64,000 nucleotides of DNA from Frankia nepalensis (GCF_016786325.1 NZ_JADWYU010000097.1:1-64000), one strand, 5' to 3'. Counted from the first letter of the stretch, positions 8,192-16,542 are shown. Made by a program: numbers and translations. Notes: generated from the sequence alone by a model not told the origin.

Positions 8192-9352
8192 TCAGCTGCC
8201 GAGCAGCGCGCGCAGGTTCGTCTCGGCGATCTTGGAAGCGTCGCCGTCCGGGACGTCGGCGAGTGTCTTCTCGAGGTAGGCGCGGTTGTTGGGCCACAGG
8301 CCGTCGCCGTGCGGGTAGTCGCCCTCGAAGAGCAGGTTGTCGACGGGTACGTCGCCGAGGCTGCGCAGCGCGAACCGCTCGTCGACCAGGCAGGCGTACA
8401 TGTGCCTGGCGAAGACCTCGCGTGGGGGGCGGGTGTCCTTGGCGCCGGCCTGGCCGATGGTGACGTCGGTGCTGATCCGGTTGTCGTGGAACGCCTTCTC
8501 GGCGCGTTCGAGGATGTAGGGCACCCAGCCGGCGCCGCCCTCGGAGAGGATCACCTTCAGCTTGGGGAATCGCTCCAGGATTCCGCTGAACAGCCAGTCG
8601 ACGCAGGCCATCATCGAGTTGGCCCCGATGAGGGCGACCAGCACCGGCGGCGGGGCGTCGGGCGAGGTGGTCAGCAGCCGTGACGAGCTGCCGATGTGCA
8701 TGCAGACGGGGATCTCGGCGTCGTTGGCGACGGCCCACAGCGGGTCCCAGTGGTCGGTGTGTACCGAGGGCAGGCCGAGCACGGTGGGGTTCTCGGAGAA
8801 GGCGATCGTGCGGGCGCCTTTGGCGAGGACGCGCTTGAGTTCGGCCACTGCCTGGTCGATGTCGTGCAACGGCAGGATCGCGGCGCCGAAGAGCCGGTCG
8901 CGGTCGGTCGCGCACCATTCGTCGAGCAGGTAGTCGTTGTAGGTGCGCAGGCAGGCGAGCGCCAGCTCGTGGTCGGCGACGTTCAGGAAGAACCGGTGGC
9001 CGGCGAACCGGGCGTAGTTCGGGAAGCACAGCTGCCCCCACACGCCGTCGATGTCCATGTCCTTGAGCCGCTCGTCCGGGTCGTAGCAGCCGGGGCGGAT
9101 CTCGTCGAAGCGGGCGGTGCCGGGTGCCGGGGGGTAGCCGGCCTCGGGATGGCCCGGCAGCGCCCGACACGAGCCCATCGGGATGTAGGTGAGCTCGCCC
9201 TCGTAGAGCCAGGCCTGGCGGCCGTCGACCTCGACGATGCGCGGGCAGGCGTCGCGGAACCGCGCCGGCACCCGTTCGACCCACAGGTGCGCCGGCTCGA
9301 TGAGATGGTCGTCAGCCGACATGATCTTCGTGGACTCGGGCAACATCAGCAT
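8192..9352 (-). CDS. Amidohydrolase family protein (ACMSD-like TIM barrel)
   Basis: A 386-residue metal-dependent hydrolase or decarboxylase-like barrel of the amidohydrolase-2 group. SADDHLIEPAHLW is the N-terminal metal-site strand, in the D-x-H form common in actinobacteria. Other signatures are CMHIGSSSR, ILSEGGAGWVPYILER and a late aspartate in FEGDYPHGDGLWP. Members cleave or decarboxylate activated acids and are often encoded beside CoA transferases and luciferase-like oxidoreductases. The gene is 63 bases upstream of the CoA transferase and 55 bases after the thiolase-like gene, so co-transcription is likely. The exact reaction cannot be read from the sequence. Confidence 0.88.
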   Translation of the reverse strand: MLMLPESTKIMSADDHLIEPAHLWVERVPARFRDACPRIVEVDGRQAWLYEGELTYIPMGSCRALPGHPEAGYPPAPGTARFDEIRPGCYDPDERLKDMDIDGVWGQLCFPNYARFAGHRFFLNVADHELALACLRTYNDYLLDEWCATDRDRLFGAAILPLHDIDQAVAELKRVLAKGARTIAFSENPTVLGLPSVHTDHWDPLWAVANDAEIPVCMHIGSSSRLLTTSPDAPPPVLVALIGANSMMACVDWLFSGILERFPKLKVILSEGGAGWVPYILERAEKAFHDNRISTDVTIGQAGAKDTRPPREVFARHMYACLVDERFALRSLGDVPVDNLLFEGDYPHGDGLWPNNRAYLEKTLADVPDGDASKIAETNLRALLGS

Positions 9353-9407
9353 TCCTCCTGTCGGGCGACGGTTCGGGCAAGGGCTCGGGTGAGGGCTCGG
9401 GCGGTGG

Positions 9408-10568
9408 TCATCGGGGCGCGCCGAGGAGCAGTGAGGAGGTGAACTGTTCGGCGCCGCTGGTCACGACAGCCACCTGGGGACCGGAATCGAGCTGGTGAGC
9501 GCCGGCCTCACCCCTTAGCTGCAGGCACGCCTCGAGCAGGCCCCCGTACCCGTGCATCCGGCCGCCCGAGAGCTGCCCGCCGCCCGTGTTCAGCGGCAGC
9601 TCTCCGCCGGGCGCGATCCGGGTGCCGCCGTCGACGAAGTCCGTGCCCTCGTACGGGCCGCAGAAGCCGAGCGCCTCCAGCCACCGGATCGCGTACACCG
9701 TGAACCCGTCGTAGACCTGGGCGACGTCGACGTCGACCGGCTTCAGGTCGGTGCGGGACCACATCATCGCCGCGGCCTCGTCGAAGCCGGACGCGCTGCC
9801 CAGCCCCTCGAAGGTGACCGCGCGGGCCGGATCGGGCACGCTCGCGGCGCGGGAGACGACGAACGCCACCGAGCCGTCCACCGGCACGTCGCAGTCGAAC
9901 ATGCAGACCGGATCGGAGATCATCCGGGCGTCCAGGTACGCCTGGAGCGTGAGCGGCTCGCGGTAGACCGCCGTCTCGGTGCGCGCGGCGTTGCTCCGGC
10001 TGACGAGCGCGACCTGGGCGAACTGCTCCCGGGTGGCGCCGGCGAGCTCCATGCGCCGCCGCATGTCCAGCGCGGCGTGGCACGGGTAGCCGATCCCGAA
10101 CGGGGTGGTCCACTGCGCGAGCTCCCGGCCGAACCGGACCGGCCGGTCGGCCGTGCCCCCGCCGTCCAGCAAGGTAGCGGACCGGCTCCCGAAGCCCTGT
10201 TGCGCGGTGGACTCCCACACCGTCCGGAAGCACAGGACATGGGTCGCGAACCCGGCGGCGACGGCCAGGACGGCGTTGACGACGGAGCCCAGCTGCCCGG
10301 CGGTCTCGCCGCCGCCGCTGTGCCAGCGCAGCCGCAGCCCGAGCATCGCCCGCACGTCGTCGACACCGGCGCCGGTGATCCCCGGCGTCGACCAGAACGC
10401 CCCCGGATAGGTCGACACCCCGTCGATGTCGTCAGGGGTGAGCCCCGCGTCGGCGATCGCGGCGAGCGCCGCGTCCGCCGTCAGCACCCATGGGTCGATC
10501 CCGAGCCGGCGCCCGATCGGCGACCGCCCGACCCCGCTGATGACCGCCCGGCTCTCAGCCCGCTCCAT
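9408..10568 (-). CDS. Thiolase-like protein of the SCP-x/Ltp group, no visible nucleophilic cysteine
   Basis: A 386-residue thiolase-fold protein. The N-terminus (AVISGVGRSPIGRRLGIDP) and C-terminal NTGGGQLSGGRMHGYGG are typical. The loop that carries the nucleophilic Cys in true thiolases reads WHSGGGETAGQLG, with no Cys. A VYDGFTVYAIRWLEALGFC block resembles the tyrosine-containing active-site stretch of Ltp2-type retro-aldolases. It overlaps the DUF35 gene by 14 bases. In cholesterol side-chain catabolism Ltp2 works in a complex with a DUF35 domain, so an aldol-cleavage role is a reasonable inference. The alternative is a degradative thiolase with unusual residues. Confidence 0.88.
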   Translation of the reverse strand: MERAESRAVISGVGRSPIGRRLGIDPWVLTADAALAAIADAGLTPDDIDGVSTYPGAFWSTPGITGAGVDDVRAMLGLRLRWHSGGGETAGQLGSVVNAVLAVAAGFATHVLCFRTVWESTAQQGFGSRSATLLDGGGTADRPVRFGRELAQWTTPFGIGYPCHAALDMRRRMELAGATREQFAQVALVSRSNAARTETAVYREPLTLQAYLDARMISDPVCMFDCDVPVDGSVAFVVSRAASVPDPARAVTFEGLGSASGFDEAAAMMWSRTDLKPVDVDVAQVYDGFTVYAIRWLEALGFCGPYEGTDFVDGGTRIAPGGELPLNTGGGQLSGGRMHGYGGLLEACLQLRGEAGAHQLDSGPQVAVVTSGAEQFTSSLLLGAPR

Positions 10569-11028
10569 CGCCGGCCTCCGGCCGGAAGAGCGGGATGTAC
10601 GCCTCGCCGGCCCTGCTGAAGCACACCTTTACCGGGAGGCCGACGCGCAGCTCCTCCGGTGAGCAGTCGACGACGTTGGTGAGCAGCCGCAGGCCGGGCT
10701 GCTCGACGAGCTCGACGTCGGCGACCACGTACGGCGGCGGCATCGAGGGCACCCAGCCGTAGCGGTTCAACGTCCACGACCACACCGTGCCCCGGCCCGA
10801 GACCGGCGCGAACCCGACGTCGCGCCCCCGGCAGGCCGGGCAGACGGGCCGCGGCGGGTGCAGGTAGCGCCCGCAGCCGTGACAGCGGGCGATCCGCAGC
10901 ACGCCGTCCGCGCCGGAGGTCCAGAACGCGGCCGTCCGCTCGGTCAGCGGCGGCGCCACCCGCTCGAACGCCTCGACGACCAGCGCCGAGCCGTCCGGTG
11001 GCGCGTCGGTCATCGGGTCCGCGGTCAT
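10555..11028 (-). CDS. Zn-ribbon/OB-fold protein (DUF35)
   Basis: A 157-residue protein with a four-cysteine zinc ribbon (CHGCGRYLHPPRPVCPACRG, about residues 49-68) followed by an OB-fold (GRGTVWSWTLNRYG, PYVVADVELVEQPGLRLLTN). DUF35 proteins bind acyl-CoA and partner thiolase-like enzymes or MaoC hydratases. The ATG at 11028 overlaps the P450 stop (ATGA), which favours it over an ATG four codons upstream. The 3' end overlaps the thiolase-like gene. The pairing recurs at 29073-30628. Confidence 0.88.
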   Translation of the reverse strand: MTADPMTDAPPDGSALVVEAFERVAPPLTERTAAFWTSGADGVLRIARCHGCGRYLHPPRPVCPACRGRDVGFAPVSGRGTVWSWTLNRYGWVPSMPPPYVVADVELVEQPGLRLLTNVVDCSPEELRVGLPVKVCFSRAGEAYIPLFRPEAGDGAG

Positions 11029-12284
11029 CGGGCGTCCCACACGACCGGCACCGACGTCGGGCCGCGCTCGTACATCCCGACGATCCGCGGCGCCTCGGCG
11101 TCGGTGTCGAGGCGCAGGCCAGGCAGACGGTCGAGCAGCGCGTCGAGGGCGGTGTGGATCTCCGCCCGGGCGACGTGCATGCCCAGGCAGATGTGCGGCC
11201 CGCCGCCGAAGCCGAGGTGCGCGCCCGGCGGGCGGGTCGGGTCGAACTCGTCCGGGCGCTCCCAGCGGGCGGGGTCACGGTTGGCCGCGGCGAAGCACAG
11301 GTGCACCACCGAGCGGGCCGGGATCTCGACGCCGCCGAGCACCGTGTCCCTGATGGCGTAGCGGGCGAACATCGGGTCGGTCGGCAGCCAGCGCAGGGAC
11401 TCCTCGATCGCCGGGCGCAGCAGCGCCCGGTCGGCGCGGACGGCCTCCAGCCAGCGCGGATGCGTCAGCAGCGCGAGCAGCGTGATGCCCATCTGCTTCC
11501 AGGTGGTGCCGGAGCCCGCGGCGAGCAGAAGGAGCGCGAAGCCCAGGATGTCGGTGTCGGACAGGGCCTCGCGGGTGCCGTCCTCGCCGGTGACCTCGGC
11601 CTGGACGAGCACGCTGATGATGTCGTCCCGCGGTTCGAGCCGGCGTGCCCTGATGATGGGCAGGAGGATCTCGGCCAGCACCGCGCGGTCACGGCCGTCG
11701 GAGGTCGCCGCCTCGCGGATGCGCAGCGCGTCGGCGGCTCCCACTCCGAAGCTGCCGCAGATCGTCAGCAGGGGGATCGCCGCGCAGAACTCGACGTTGA
11801 GGTCGGCCCGCCCGTTGCGCTCGAACGTGTTGATGAGGGCGTGTACGGTCGCGTGGATCCAGCGCTCGGTCCACCAGGCGCCGCGCTTGGGCACGAACGA
11901 CCCCTGGACGAGCGCGCGGTAGCGGCGGTGCCGGTCGCCGTCGAAATAGAGCATGACCGAATCGCTCATGTCGAGCTCGGGGCCGGGCGCGGTCGGTTTC
12001 GAGACGAACGTGTCGCCGTCGCGCAGGACTTCCTGGCAGGTGGCGTAGTCGAAGACCGAGAAATGGGGCAGCTCGGGGTAGGGGAGGCCCTGGAAGAACG
12101 CCGCGCCGTGGTAGCCGACGAGCGGCCCGACGATGCCGGGGTGCACCGGTCCCGTTTCGCGGAGGCGGTGGAAGTCCGGGTACGGGTCCTTCTCGAAGGA
12201 ACCGCCGCGGGTGGCGTACACGTCGCTGCGCAGGTCGAACAGTTCGCGGATCCGCTGGGGGTCCAGCGTCACGGTCTCGCTCAT
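11025..12284 (-). CDS. Cytochrome P450
   Basis: A soluble bacterial P450 of 419 residues, inserting one oxygen atom using electrons from a ferredoxin. The I-helix oxygen-activation motif is LLLLAAGSGTTWKQ, the K-helix ExxR is EESLRW, and the heme loop is HLGFGGGPHICLGMHVAR with the ligand Cys intact. LYFDGDRHRRYRALVQGSF is the C-helix. The start at 12284 has AAGGG ten bases upstream; an in-frame ATG at 12311 would add nine residues. The ferredoxin gene, one gene away, is the obvious redox partner. The P450 is probably the first oxidative step of the cluster. Its subfamily cannot be assigned by eye. Confidence 0.95.
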   Translation of the reverse strand: MSETVTLDPQRIRELFDLRSDVYATRGGSFEKDPYPDFHRLRETGPVHPGIVGPLVGYHGAAFFQGLPYPELPHFSVFDYATCQEVLRDGDTFVSKPTAPGPELDMSDSVMLYFDGDRHRRYRALVQGSFVPKRGAWWTERWIHATVHALINTFERNGRADLNVEFCAAIPLLTICGSFGVGAADALRIREAATSDGRDRAVLAEILLPIIRARRLEPRDDIISVLVQAEVTGEDGTREALSDTDILGFALLLLAAGSGTTWKQMGITLLALLTHPRWLEAVRADRALLRPAIEESLRWLPTDPMFARYAIRDTVLGGVEIPARSVVHLCFAAANRDPARWERPDEFDPTRPPGAHLGFGGGPHICLGMHVARAEIHTALDALLDRLPGLRLDTDAEAPRIVGMYERGPTSVPVVWDAR

Positions 12285-12333
12285 CTCATGCCAGCCCTTT
12301 TCCTGTCCCATTTCTTGTCAGGCGCGTTTCTCG

Positions 12334-12816
12334 TCAGGCGCGTTCGAGGACGACGACGGGAATGCGCCGGGACGTGCGCCGCACGTACTCGTCGTAGTTC
12401 GGCCAGCTCGCGGCCATGATCTTCCAGAGGCGCTCGCGCTCCTCGCCCTCGGCGACGCGCGCCCGCGCCTCGAACCGGTCGGCGAGCACCTGCGCCTCGA
12501 CCCGGGGCTCGGCGACCAGGTTGTGGTACCAGCCCGGATGAGCGGGCAGCCCGCCCTGGGAGGCGATGACGACGTAGTTGTCGCCGTCGCGGCCGTAGAT
12601 GAGAGGTGTCGCGCGGCGCTGGCCGGTTCGCCGGCCGACGGTCCACAGCACGAGGCAGGTGACGCCGTTCCAGGCATGGCCGACGGCGCCGCCGGTCTCC
12701 AGATAACGCCGGACGTGCTCGGCGCCCAGCAGCGCCAGGTCGGGTGACGTGTAGGCCGGCGAGTCCTTCCCACCGCCCTCTTCCGCGGCGTGCTCGTCCG
12801 ATGCGTGCTCCGTCAT
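12334..12816 (-). CDS. Deazaflavin (F420)-dependent nitroreductase family protein
   Basis: A 160-residue split-barrel protein of the Ddn type. The block WTVGRRTGQRRATPLIYGRD followed by NYVVIASQGGLPAHPGWYHN is the cofactor-binding signature, and the C-terminal MAASWPNYDEYVRRTSRRIP closes the domain. Family members use reduced F420 or FMN to reduce quinones or unsaturated compounds. The ATG overlaps the ferredoxin stop (ATGA), with AAGGGA upstream. Its place between ferredoxin and P450 suggests it acts on the same substrate series or protects against quinone by-products. Confidence 0.88.
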   Translation of the reverse strand: MTEHASDEHAAEEGGGKDSPAYTSPDLALLGAEHVRRYLETGGAVGHAWNGVTCLVLWTVGRRTGQRRATPLIYGRDGDNYVVIASQGGLPAHPGWYHNLVAEPRVEAQVLADRFEARARVAEGEERERLWKIMAASWPNYDEYVRRTSRRIPVVVLERA

Positions 12817-13034
12817 GGCGTTTCCCTTCGTCTGAGCGCCCTCGACGGGCAGGAGTCGATGGCCGCGGCGACGGCGGCGGCGTCGTTGGTGTCGGCCGCC
12901 GCGTCGGCCTCGCCCAGCACGACGACCTTCATCTCGTCGTCGAGATCGAACGTTCCCGGCGCGTGGAACGCGCACGAGCCCGATCCGGTGCACAGCTCGC
13001 GGTCCACCTCGAAACCGAGGCCCGAACTCGCCAT
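12813..13034 (-). CDS. 3Fe-4S ferredoxin (P450 partner type)
   Basis: A 73-residue acidic ferredoxin. Cys15, Cys21 (CTGSGSC) and Cys62 (SCPSRAL) are the only cysteines, the arrangement of single 3Fe-4S ferredoxins that reduce bacterial P450s. AGGGAG lies before the ATG. The stop overlaps the start of the deazaflavin-dependent gene by ATGA, and the P450 follows that gene. No ferredoxin reductase is encoded nearby. Confidence 0.92.
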   Translation of the reverse strand: MASSGLGFEVDRELCTGSGSCAFHAPGTFDLDDEMKVVVLGEADAAADTNDAAAVAAAIDSCPSRALRRRETP

Positions 13035-13053
13035 CTCGTCGCTCCCTGTGTCC

Positions 13054-14541
13054 CTAGCGGGCGCCGGCGACGACGACGTGCTTGAGCTCCTGGTACTCCC
13101 GGAAACCCGCGACGCCGCGTTCGCGGCCGATCCCGCTCTGCTTCACTCCACCCATCGGCGTATAGGCGTTCGCGATACCCCGGTTCACCTGCACGGTTCC
13201 CGAACGGATCCGTTCGGCCACGCTCAGGCCGAGCTTCAGGTCACCGGTGTAGATCCCGCCCGACAGGCCGTAGTCCGAGTCGTTCGCGATGTCGACGGCC
13301 TGGTCGAGGTCGTCGTAGCCCTGGATGGTGACCACCGGGCCGAACGCCTCGCGCTGGGCGGCCGGGTTGCGGTTGTCGTCGACCAGCAGGACGGTCGGCG
13401 CCACGTAGTAGCCGACGTCGAGATGCGCCGGCCGGTCGCCGCCCGCGACGAGCTTCCCGCCGGCGTCGACACCGGCCGCGACCAGCCGCTCGATCCGGTC
13501 GCGCTGCGCCGCCGAGATGACGGGCCCGACGGCCGTCTCGGGGTCGCGCGGGTGCCCGACGCGCAGCGACCGCGCCACGCCCGCCACCCGCTCGACGGCG
13601 TCCGCGAGGTTCTCCCGGGGCACCAGCACCCGGGTCTGCAGCGCGCAGCCCTGGCCGGCCATCGATCCGAAGACGGTCGCGACCCCGCTCTCCAGCCCGC
13701 CCGGCCCGAGCGCGTCCGGGAGGTACAGCGCCACCGACTTGCCGCCGAGCTCCAGCACGACCCGTTTCACCGTCGGCGCCGCCTGCGCGGCGATGCGCCG
13801 GCCGACGTCGGTCGAGCCGGTGAACGAGACGCAGTCGACCCGCCGGTCGGCGGTGAGCAGTTCCGCGCCGGCCGAACCGGCCTCGACGACGACGTTGAGC
13901 GTGCCGGGAGGCAGACCCGCCTCCCGCGCGGCGGCGCCGAGCGCCAGCGCGGTGATCGGCGTCAGCGGGCTCGGCCGCAGGACCACCGAACAGCCGGCGG
14001 CCAGCGCCGAGAACACCTTCCACACGCTCGTCTGCAGCGGGAAGTTGTACGGCGTGATCGCCGCGACGACTCCGCAGGGCTCGTAACGGCGGATGCTGAG
14101 CACCACGTCGCGGCCGGTCGGGTCGAGCGAGTCCGCCAGCGGCAGCTCGTTGTGCTCCCAGTCGGGCAACGTCGCGAACAGCTCCGGCAGCGCCCGGGCG
14201 TGCTCGAGCGCCATGTCCACCTGGGCCCACCGCGCGACCAGCGCCGTCGAGCCGGTCTCGCGGATCGCCGTCTCGACGAGCTCGGCGTGGCGCGCGGCCA
14301 GCGCGTCCGCCATCCGGGCGAGCGTGGCCGCCCGCTCGCGGGCGGGCTGCCGGCTCCATGGCCCCCGGTCGAACGCGCGCCTGGCCGCCTCGATCGCCGC
14401 GTCGACCTGCGCGAGCGACGCGGTGGGCACGGTGGTGAAGATCTCCTCGTGCGCCGGGTCCTCGACGCCAAGCGTCTCCGACGCCCCGTCGACGGGTAAT
14501 CCATCGATATAGAGCTGCGCGAAACTGAGATGGTCTGCCAA
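13054..14541 (-). CDS. NAD(P)-dependent aldehyde dehydrogenase
   Basis: A 495-residue aldehyde dehydrogenase. The cofactor fold shows ITPYNFPLQTSVWK and VSFTGSTDVGRR. The general-base glutamate is in VVLELGGKS and the nucleophilic cysteine in GQGCALQTRV. The C-terminal MGGVKQSGIGRERG is also typical. I chose a TTG start at 14541 (ADHLSFAQLYIDG) because GGAG lies seven bases upstream and the length then matches the family; an ATG at 14688 would add an Arg-rich tail unlike the family. It is first in the minus-strand catabolic series, facing the TetR gene across the palindromic region. It probably oxidises the aldehyde from the alcohol dehydrogenase step. Confidence 0.93.
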   Translation of the reverse strand: MADHLSFAQLYIDGLPVDGASETLGVEDPAHEEIFTTVPTASLAQVDAAIEAARRAFDRGPWSRQPARERAATLARMADALAARHAELVETAIRETGSTALVARWAQVDMALEHARALPELFATLPDWEHNELPLADSLDPTGRDVVLSIRRYEPCGVVAAITPYNFPLQTSVWKVFSALAAGCSVVLRPSPLTPITALALGAAAREAGLPPGTLNVVVEAGSAGAELLTADRRVDCVSFTGSTDVGRRIAAQAAPTVKRVVLELGGKSVALYLPDALGPGGLESGVATVFGSMAGQGCALQTRVLVPRENLADAVERVAGVARSLRVGHPRDPETAVGPVISAAQRDRIERLVAAGVDAGGKLVAGGDRPAHLDVGYYVAPTVLLVDDNRNPAAQREAFGPVVTIQGYDDLDQAVDIANDSDYGLSGGIYTGDLKLGLSVAERIRSGTVQVNRGIANAYTPMGGVKQSGIGRERGVAGFREYQELKHVVVAGAR

Positions 14542-14703
14542 GGTCGGACTCCGGTCCCTGAGCGTGGATCTGCCGCGAGGACGCGCCGGTGCACGGAGCA
14601 ACCGACACGACGAATCGACGGCAGGCCGGCACGTATTTCTGGCGCGTGCCGCGCGGCGTGCCGAAAAGACTTTTCCTGGGATCGCCAACGGGGTCGTCGT
14701 CGT

Positions 14704-14737
14704 CTCTAGTCAACTGACTATAGCCATGTGACTAGAG
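14704..14737. promoter_or_regulatory. Three-half-site palindromic operator, probable TetR site
   Basis: TAGTCA (14707-14712) and TGACTA (14715-14720) form a dyad with a two-base centre, and a third half-site TGACTA lies at 14729-14734. The outer pair extends to a perfect 9-bp inverted repeat, CTCTAGTCA and TGACTAGAG. The site sits between the divergent aldehyde dehydrogenase and TetR genes, the expected location for a TetR operator controlling both. Confidence 0.7.
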
Positions 14738-14798
14738 CCACGCAAGGGGTCGCCGCGGACAGCGGCCGGGCGGCGGGCGAGCGGCTTACGATCCACGC

Positions 14799-15491
14799 GT
14801 GGCAGTTGCCGGCAACACCTCAGAACCCGCGGACACGGCTGCGCCGGAGGCATCCGGGGCGCCCGAGGCGGGCACCCCCGCGCGGCGGCCACGCGGCCGT
14901 CAGGAGGTCCGGGAGGCCCTGCTCGAGGCGGCGCAGCGACTGATCGCCGAGCAGGGGCCGGCAAATGTGCGGCTGCGTGAGATCGCGGACGCCGCCGGCG
15001 TGAACTTCGGCCTCGTCTACCAGTACCTCGGCACCAGAGAGGACCTGCTGCACGAGGTTTACCAACGGGTCGCGGTCCGGTCGGCGACCCGTTTCGAGCA
15101 CATCGAGGCACTCGCCGATGTCGTCGACATCTTCCTGACGATCGCGGACGGCAGCATCGGCCGCATCATGGGCTGGGCGGCGCTCGAGGGCGGCTATTCC
15201 GTCGACGGAGTTTTCGGCCACTCGCCCGCGCAGGACCAGGTCGCCGGGATCATCTCCCGCGAGGCCCGCCAGCACGATCACGAGGTGCCGGACGAGGAGG
15301 CGCGGGTCTTCGCGGCCTTCCTGCAGGTGGTCGCCCTCGGCTGGCGGCTGTTCCGGCCGATCGGGCTGGCCACCGCGGGAGTCGACCCGGCCGCGGTCGA
15401 CGCCGACGCGCTGGTCACGAAGTGGCTGCACCTGCTGTCCGACGCGGTGGTGCGCGGCGACCCGGCCACCCACACCGCTCCGCCCGCCTGA
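14799..15491 (+). CDS. TetR family transcriptional regulator
   Basis: A 230-residue regulator. About 35 Ala/Pro-rich residues precede a TetR DNA-binding domain: REALLEAAQRLIAEQGPANV, then RLREIADAAGVNFGLVYQYL with the recognition helix, then GTREDLLHEVYQR. The remaining helical region is the ligand and dimer domain. Start is GTG at 14799. It is divergent from the P450/aldehyde-dehydrogenase operon and has a palindromic site about 60 bases upstream. It is therefore the likely local repressor, released by a pathway intermediate such as an acyl-CoA. The effector is inferred, not seen. Confidence 0.93.
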   Translation: MAVAGNTSEPADTAAPEASGAPEAGTPARRPRGRQEVREALLEAAQRLIAEQGPANVRLREIADAAGVNFGLVYQYLGTREDLLHEVYQRVAVRSATRFEHIEALADVVDIFLTIADGSIGRIMGWAALEGGYSVDGVFGHSPAQDQVAGIISREARQHDHEVPDEEARVFAAFLQVVALGWRLFRPIGLATAGVDPAAVDADALVTKWLHLLSDAVVRGDPATHTAPPA

Positions 15492-15575
15492 CCGTCCTCC
15501 CGAAACCGGACGCCGGGCCAGGCCCTGCCGCGAGTCGGTCCTACCGCCAGTCGGTCCGGCGGATCCTGGTCGGAG

Positions 15576-16352
15576 TCAGACCTTGTATCCGCCGTCGACA
15601 CTGATGACCTGGCCGGTGATGCCCGTCCCGTCCTCGCCGGCGAGCAGCGTCGCCATCCCCGTCAGCTCCTCCGGGGCGAGGACCCGGCGCTGCAGGTTCT
15701 CCTGACAGGCGCGTTCCTCCTCCTGCTCGGGTGTGGTCCCGCGCCGGCCCGCGATGCGCGCGAAGTCGAGCAGCGACGTGCGCGTCCAGCCGGGGCAGAG
15801 CAGGTTCACGTTGATGCCATGCGGCGCGACGTCCGCCGCCAGCTGCTTCGTCAGCCCGACGAGCCCGTGCTTGCCGGCGGTGTACGGAATGGAGCCACCA
15901 ACGTGCTTCGACGCCCCGGAACCGATGTTGACGATCCGGCCGTACCGCTGGTCCCGCATGGTCGGCAGCGCGGCCGTCGTGGTCCACCAGGCCGACATCA
16001 GGCACAGGACCAGGGTCTTCTCGAAGGCGTCGTCATCCCCGTCACCGGCGAACGGGTCCACGCCGCCCACGGTCCCGCCGACGTTGTTCACCAGGATGTC
16101 GACCCGGCCGAAGCGCGCCACCGCCTCCCGGACCGGCCGGCGCGCGTCCGCGGGGTCCATCGCGTTCGCCACGACCGCCAGCCCGCGCGCCGCGCCAAGC
16201 CCGGCCGCCGCGAGAGTGGCCTCCAGGTCCTCCCTCGTCCGGGACGAGATGACGACGCTCGCGCCTTCCGCGGCGTACCGCAGGGCGATGGCCTGCCCGA
16301 TACCGCGTCCGCCGCCCGTGACGACCGCGACCCGGTCATCCAGTCTCCCCAT
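15576..16352 (-). CDS. Short-chain dehydrogenase/reductase
   Basis: A 258-residue classical SDR. The cofactor loop is VVTGGGRGIGQAIA, the structural motif VNNVGG, and the active site has Ser in GSGASKHVG with YTAGK. It ends GQVISVDGGYKV. The ATG at 16352 has GAGGGAG upstream; a GTG five codons earlier overlaps that site and is less likely. An insertion around FAGDGDDDAFEKT is slightly longer than usual. Likely a 3-hydroxyacyl-CoA or hydroxysteroid-type dehydrogenase. A large hairpin separates it from the luciferase-like gene upstream, so it may have its own promoter. Confidence 0.92.
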   Translation of the reverse strand: MGRLDDRVAVVTGGGRGIGQAIALRYAAEGASVVISSRTREDLEATLAAAGLGAARGLAVVANAMDPADARRPVREAVARFGRVDILVNNVGGTVGGVDPFAGDGDDDAFEKTLVLCLMSAWWTTTAALPTMRDQRYGRIVNIGSGASKHVGGSIPYTAGKHGLVGLTKQLAADVAPHGINVNLLCPGWTRTSLLDFARIAGRRGTTPEQEEERACQENLQRRVLAPEELTGMATLLAGEDGTGITGQVISVDGGYKV

Positions 16353-16432
16353 GGCAGTCTCCCTCACCCGTCCGTCCCGGCCGCGGCGACCAGCACCGGC
16401 CCCGCCAGGGTTCGCCCTGCCTCGAGGCCGGA

Positions 16433-16511
16433 CATGATCGCCGTTCCTGCCCTGGGGAGGTCGTGACCTCGCCTTGTCCGCGACCTCCCCAGGGCACTAT
16501 CGGCGATCATG
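16433..16511. terminator. Long inverted repeat (79 nt) after the luciferase-like gene
   Basis: Inner arms GCCCTGGGGAGGTCG (16449-16463) and its complement (16481-16495) pair perfectly. Outer arms CATGATCGCCG (16433-16443) and its complement (16501-16511) also pair. The two stems are separated by a symmetrical 5-by-5 internal loop, and the apical loop is 17 bases. It starts 32 bases after the stop at 16543, so terminator is the simplest reading. Its length and symmetry would also fit a small palindromic repeat element. Confidence 0.6.
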
Positions 16512-16542
16512 TGTTGCGGGCCAACGTTCGTGGCCGCGGCGA

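Noticed and set aside
12790-14499. Plus-strand long frame over the aldehyde dehydrogenase
   Set aside because: Shadow of the aldehyde dehydrogenase, whose active-site motifs are intact on the minus strand.
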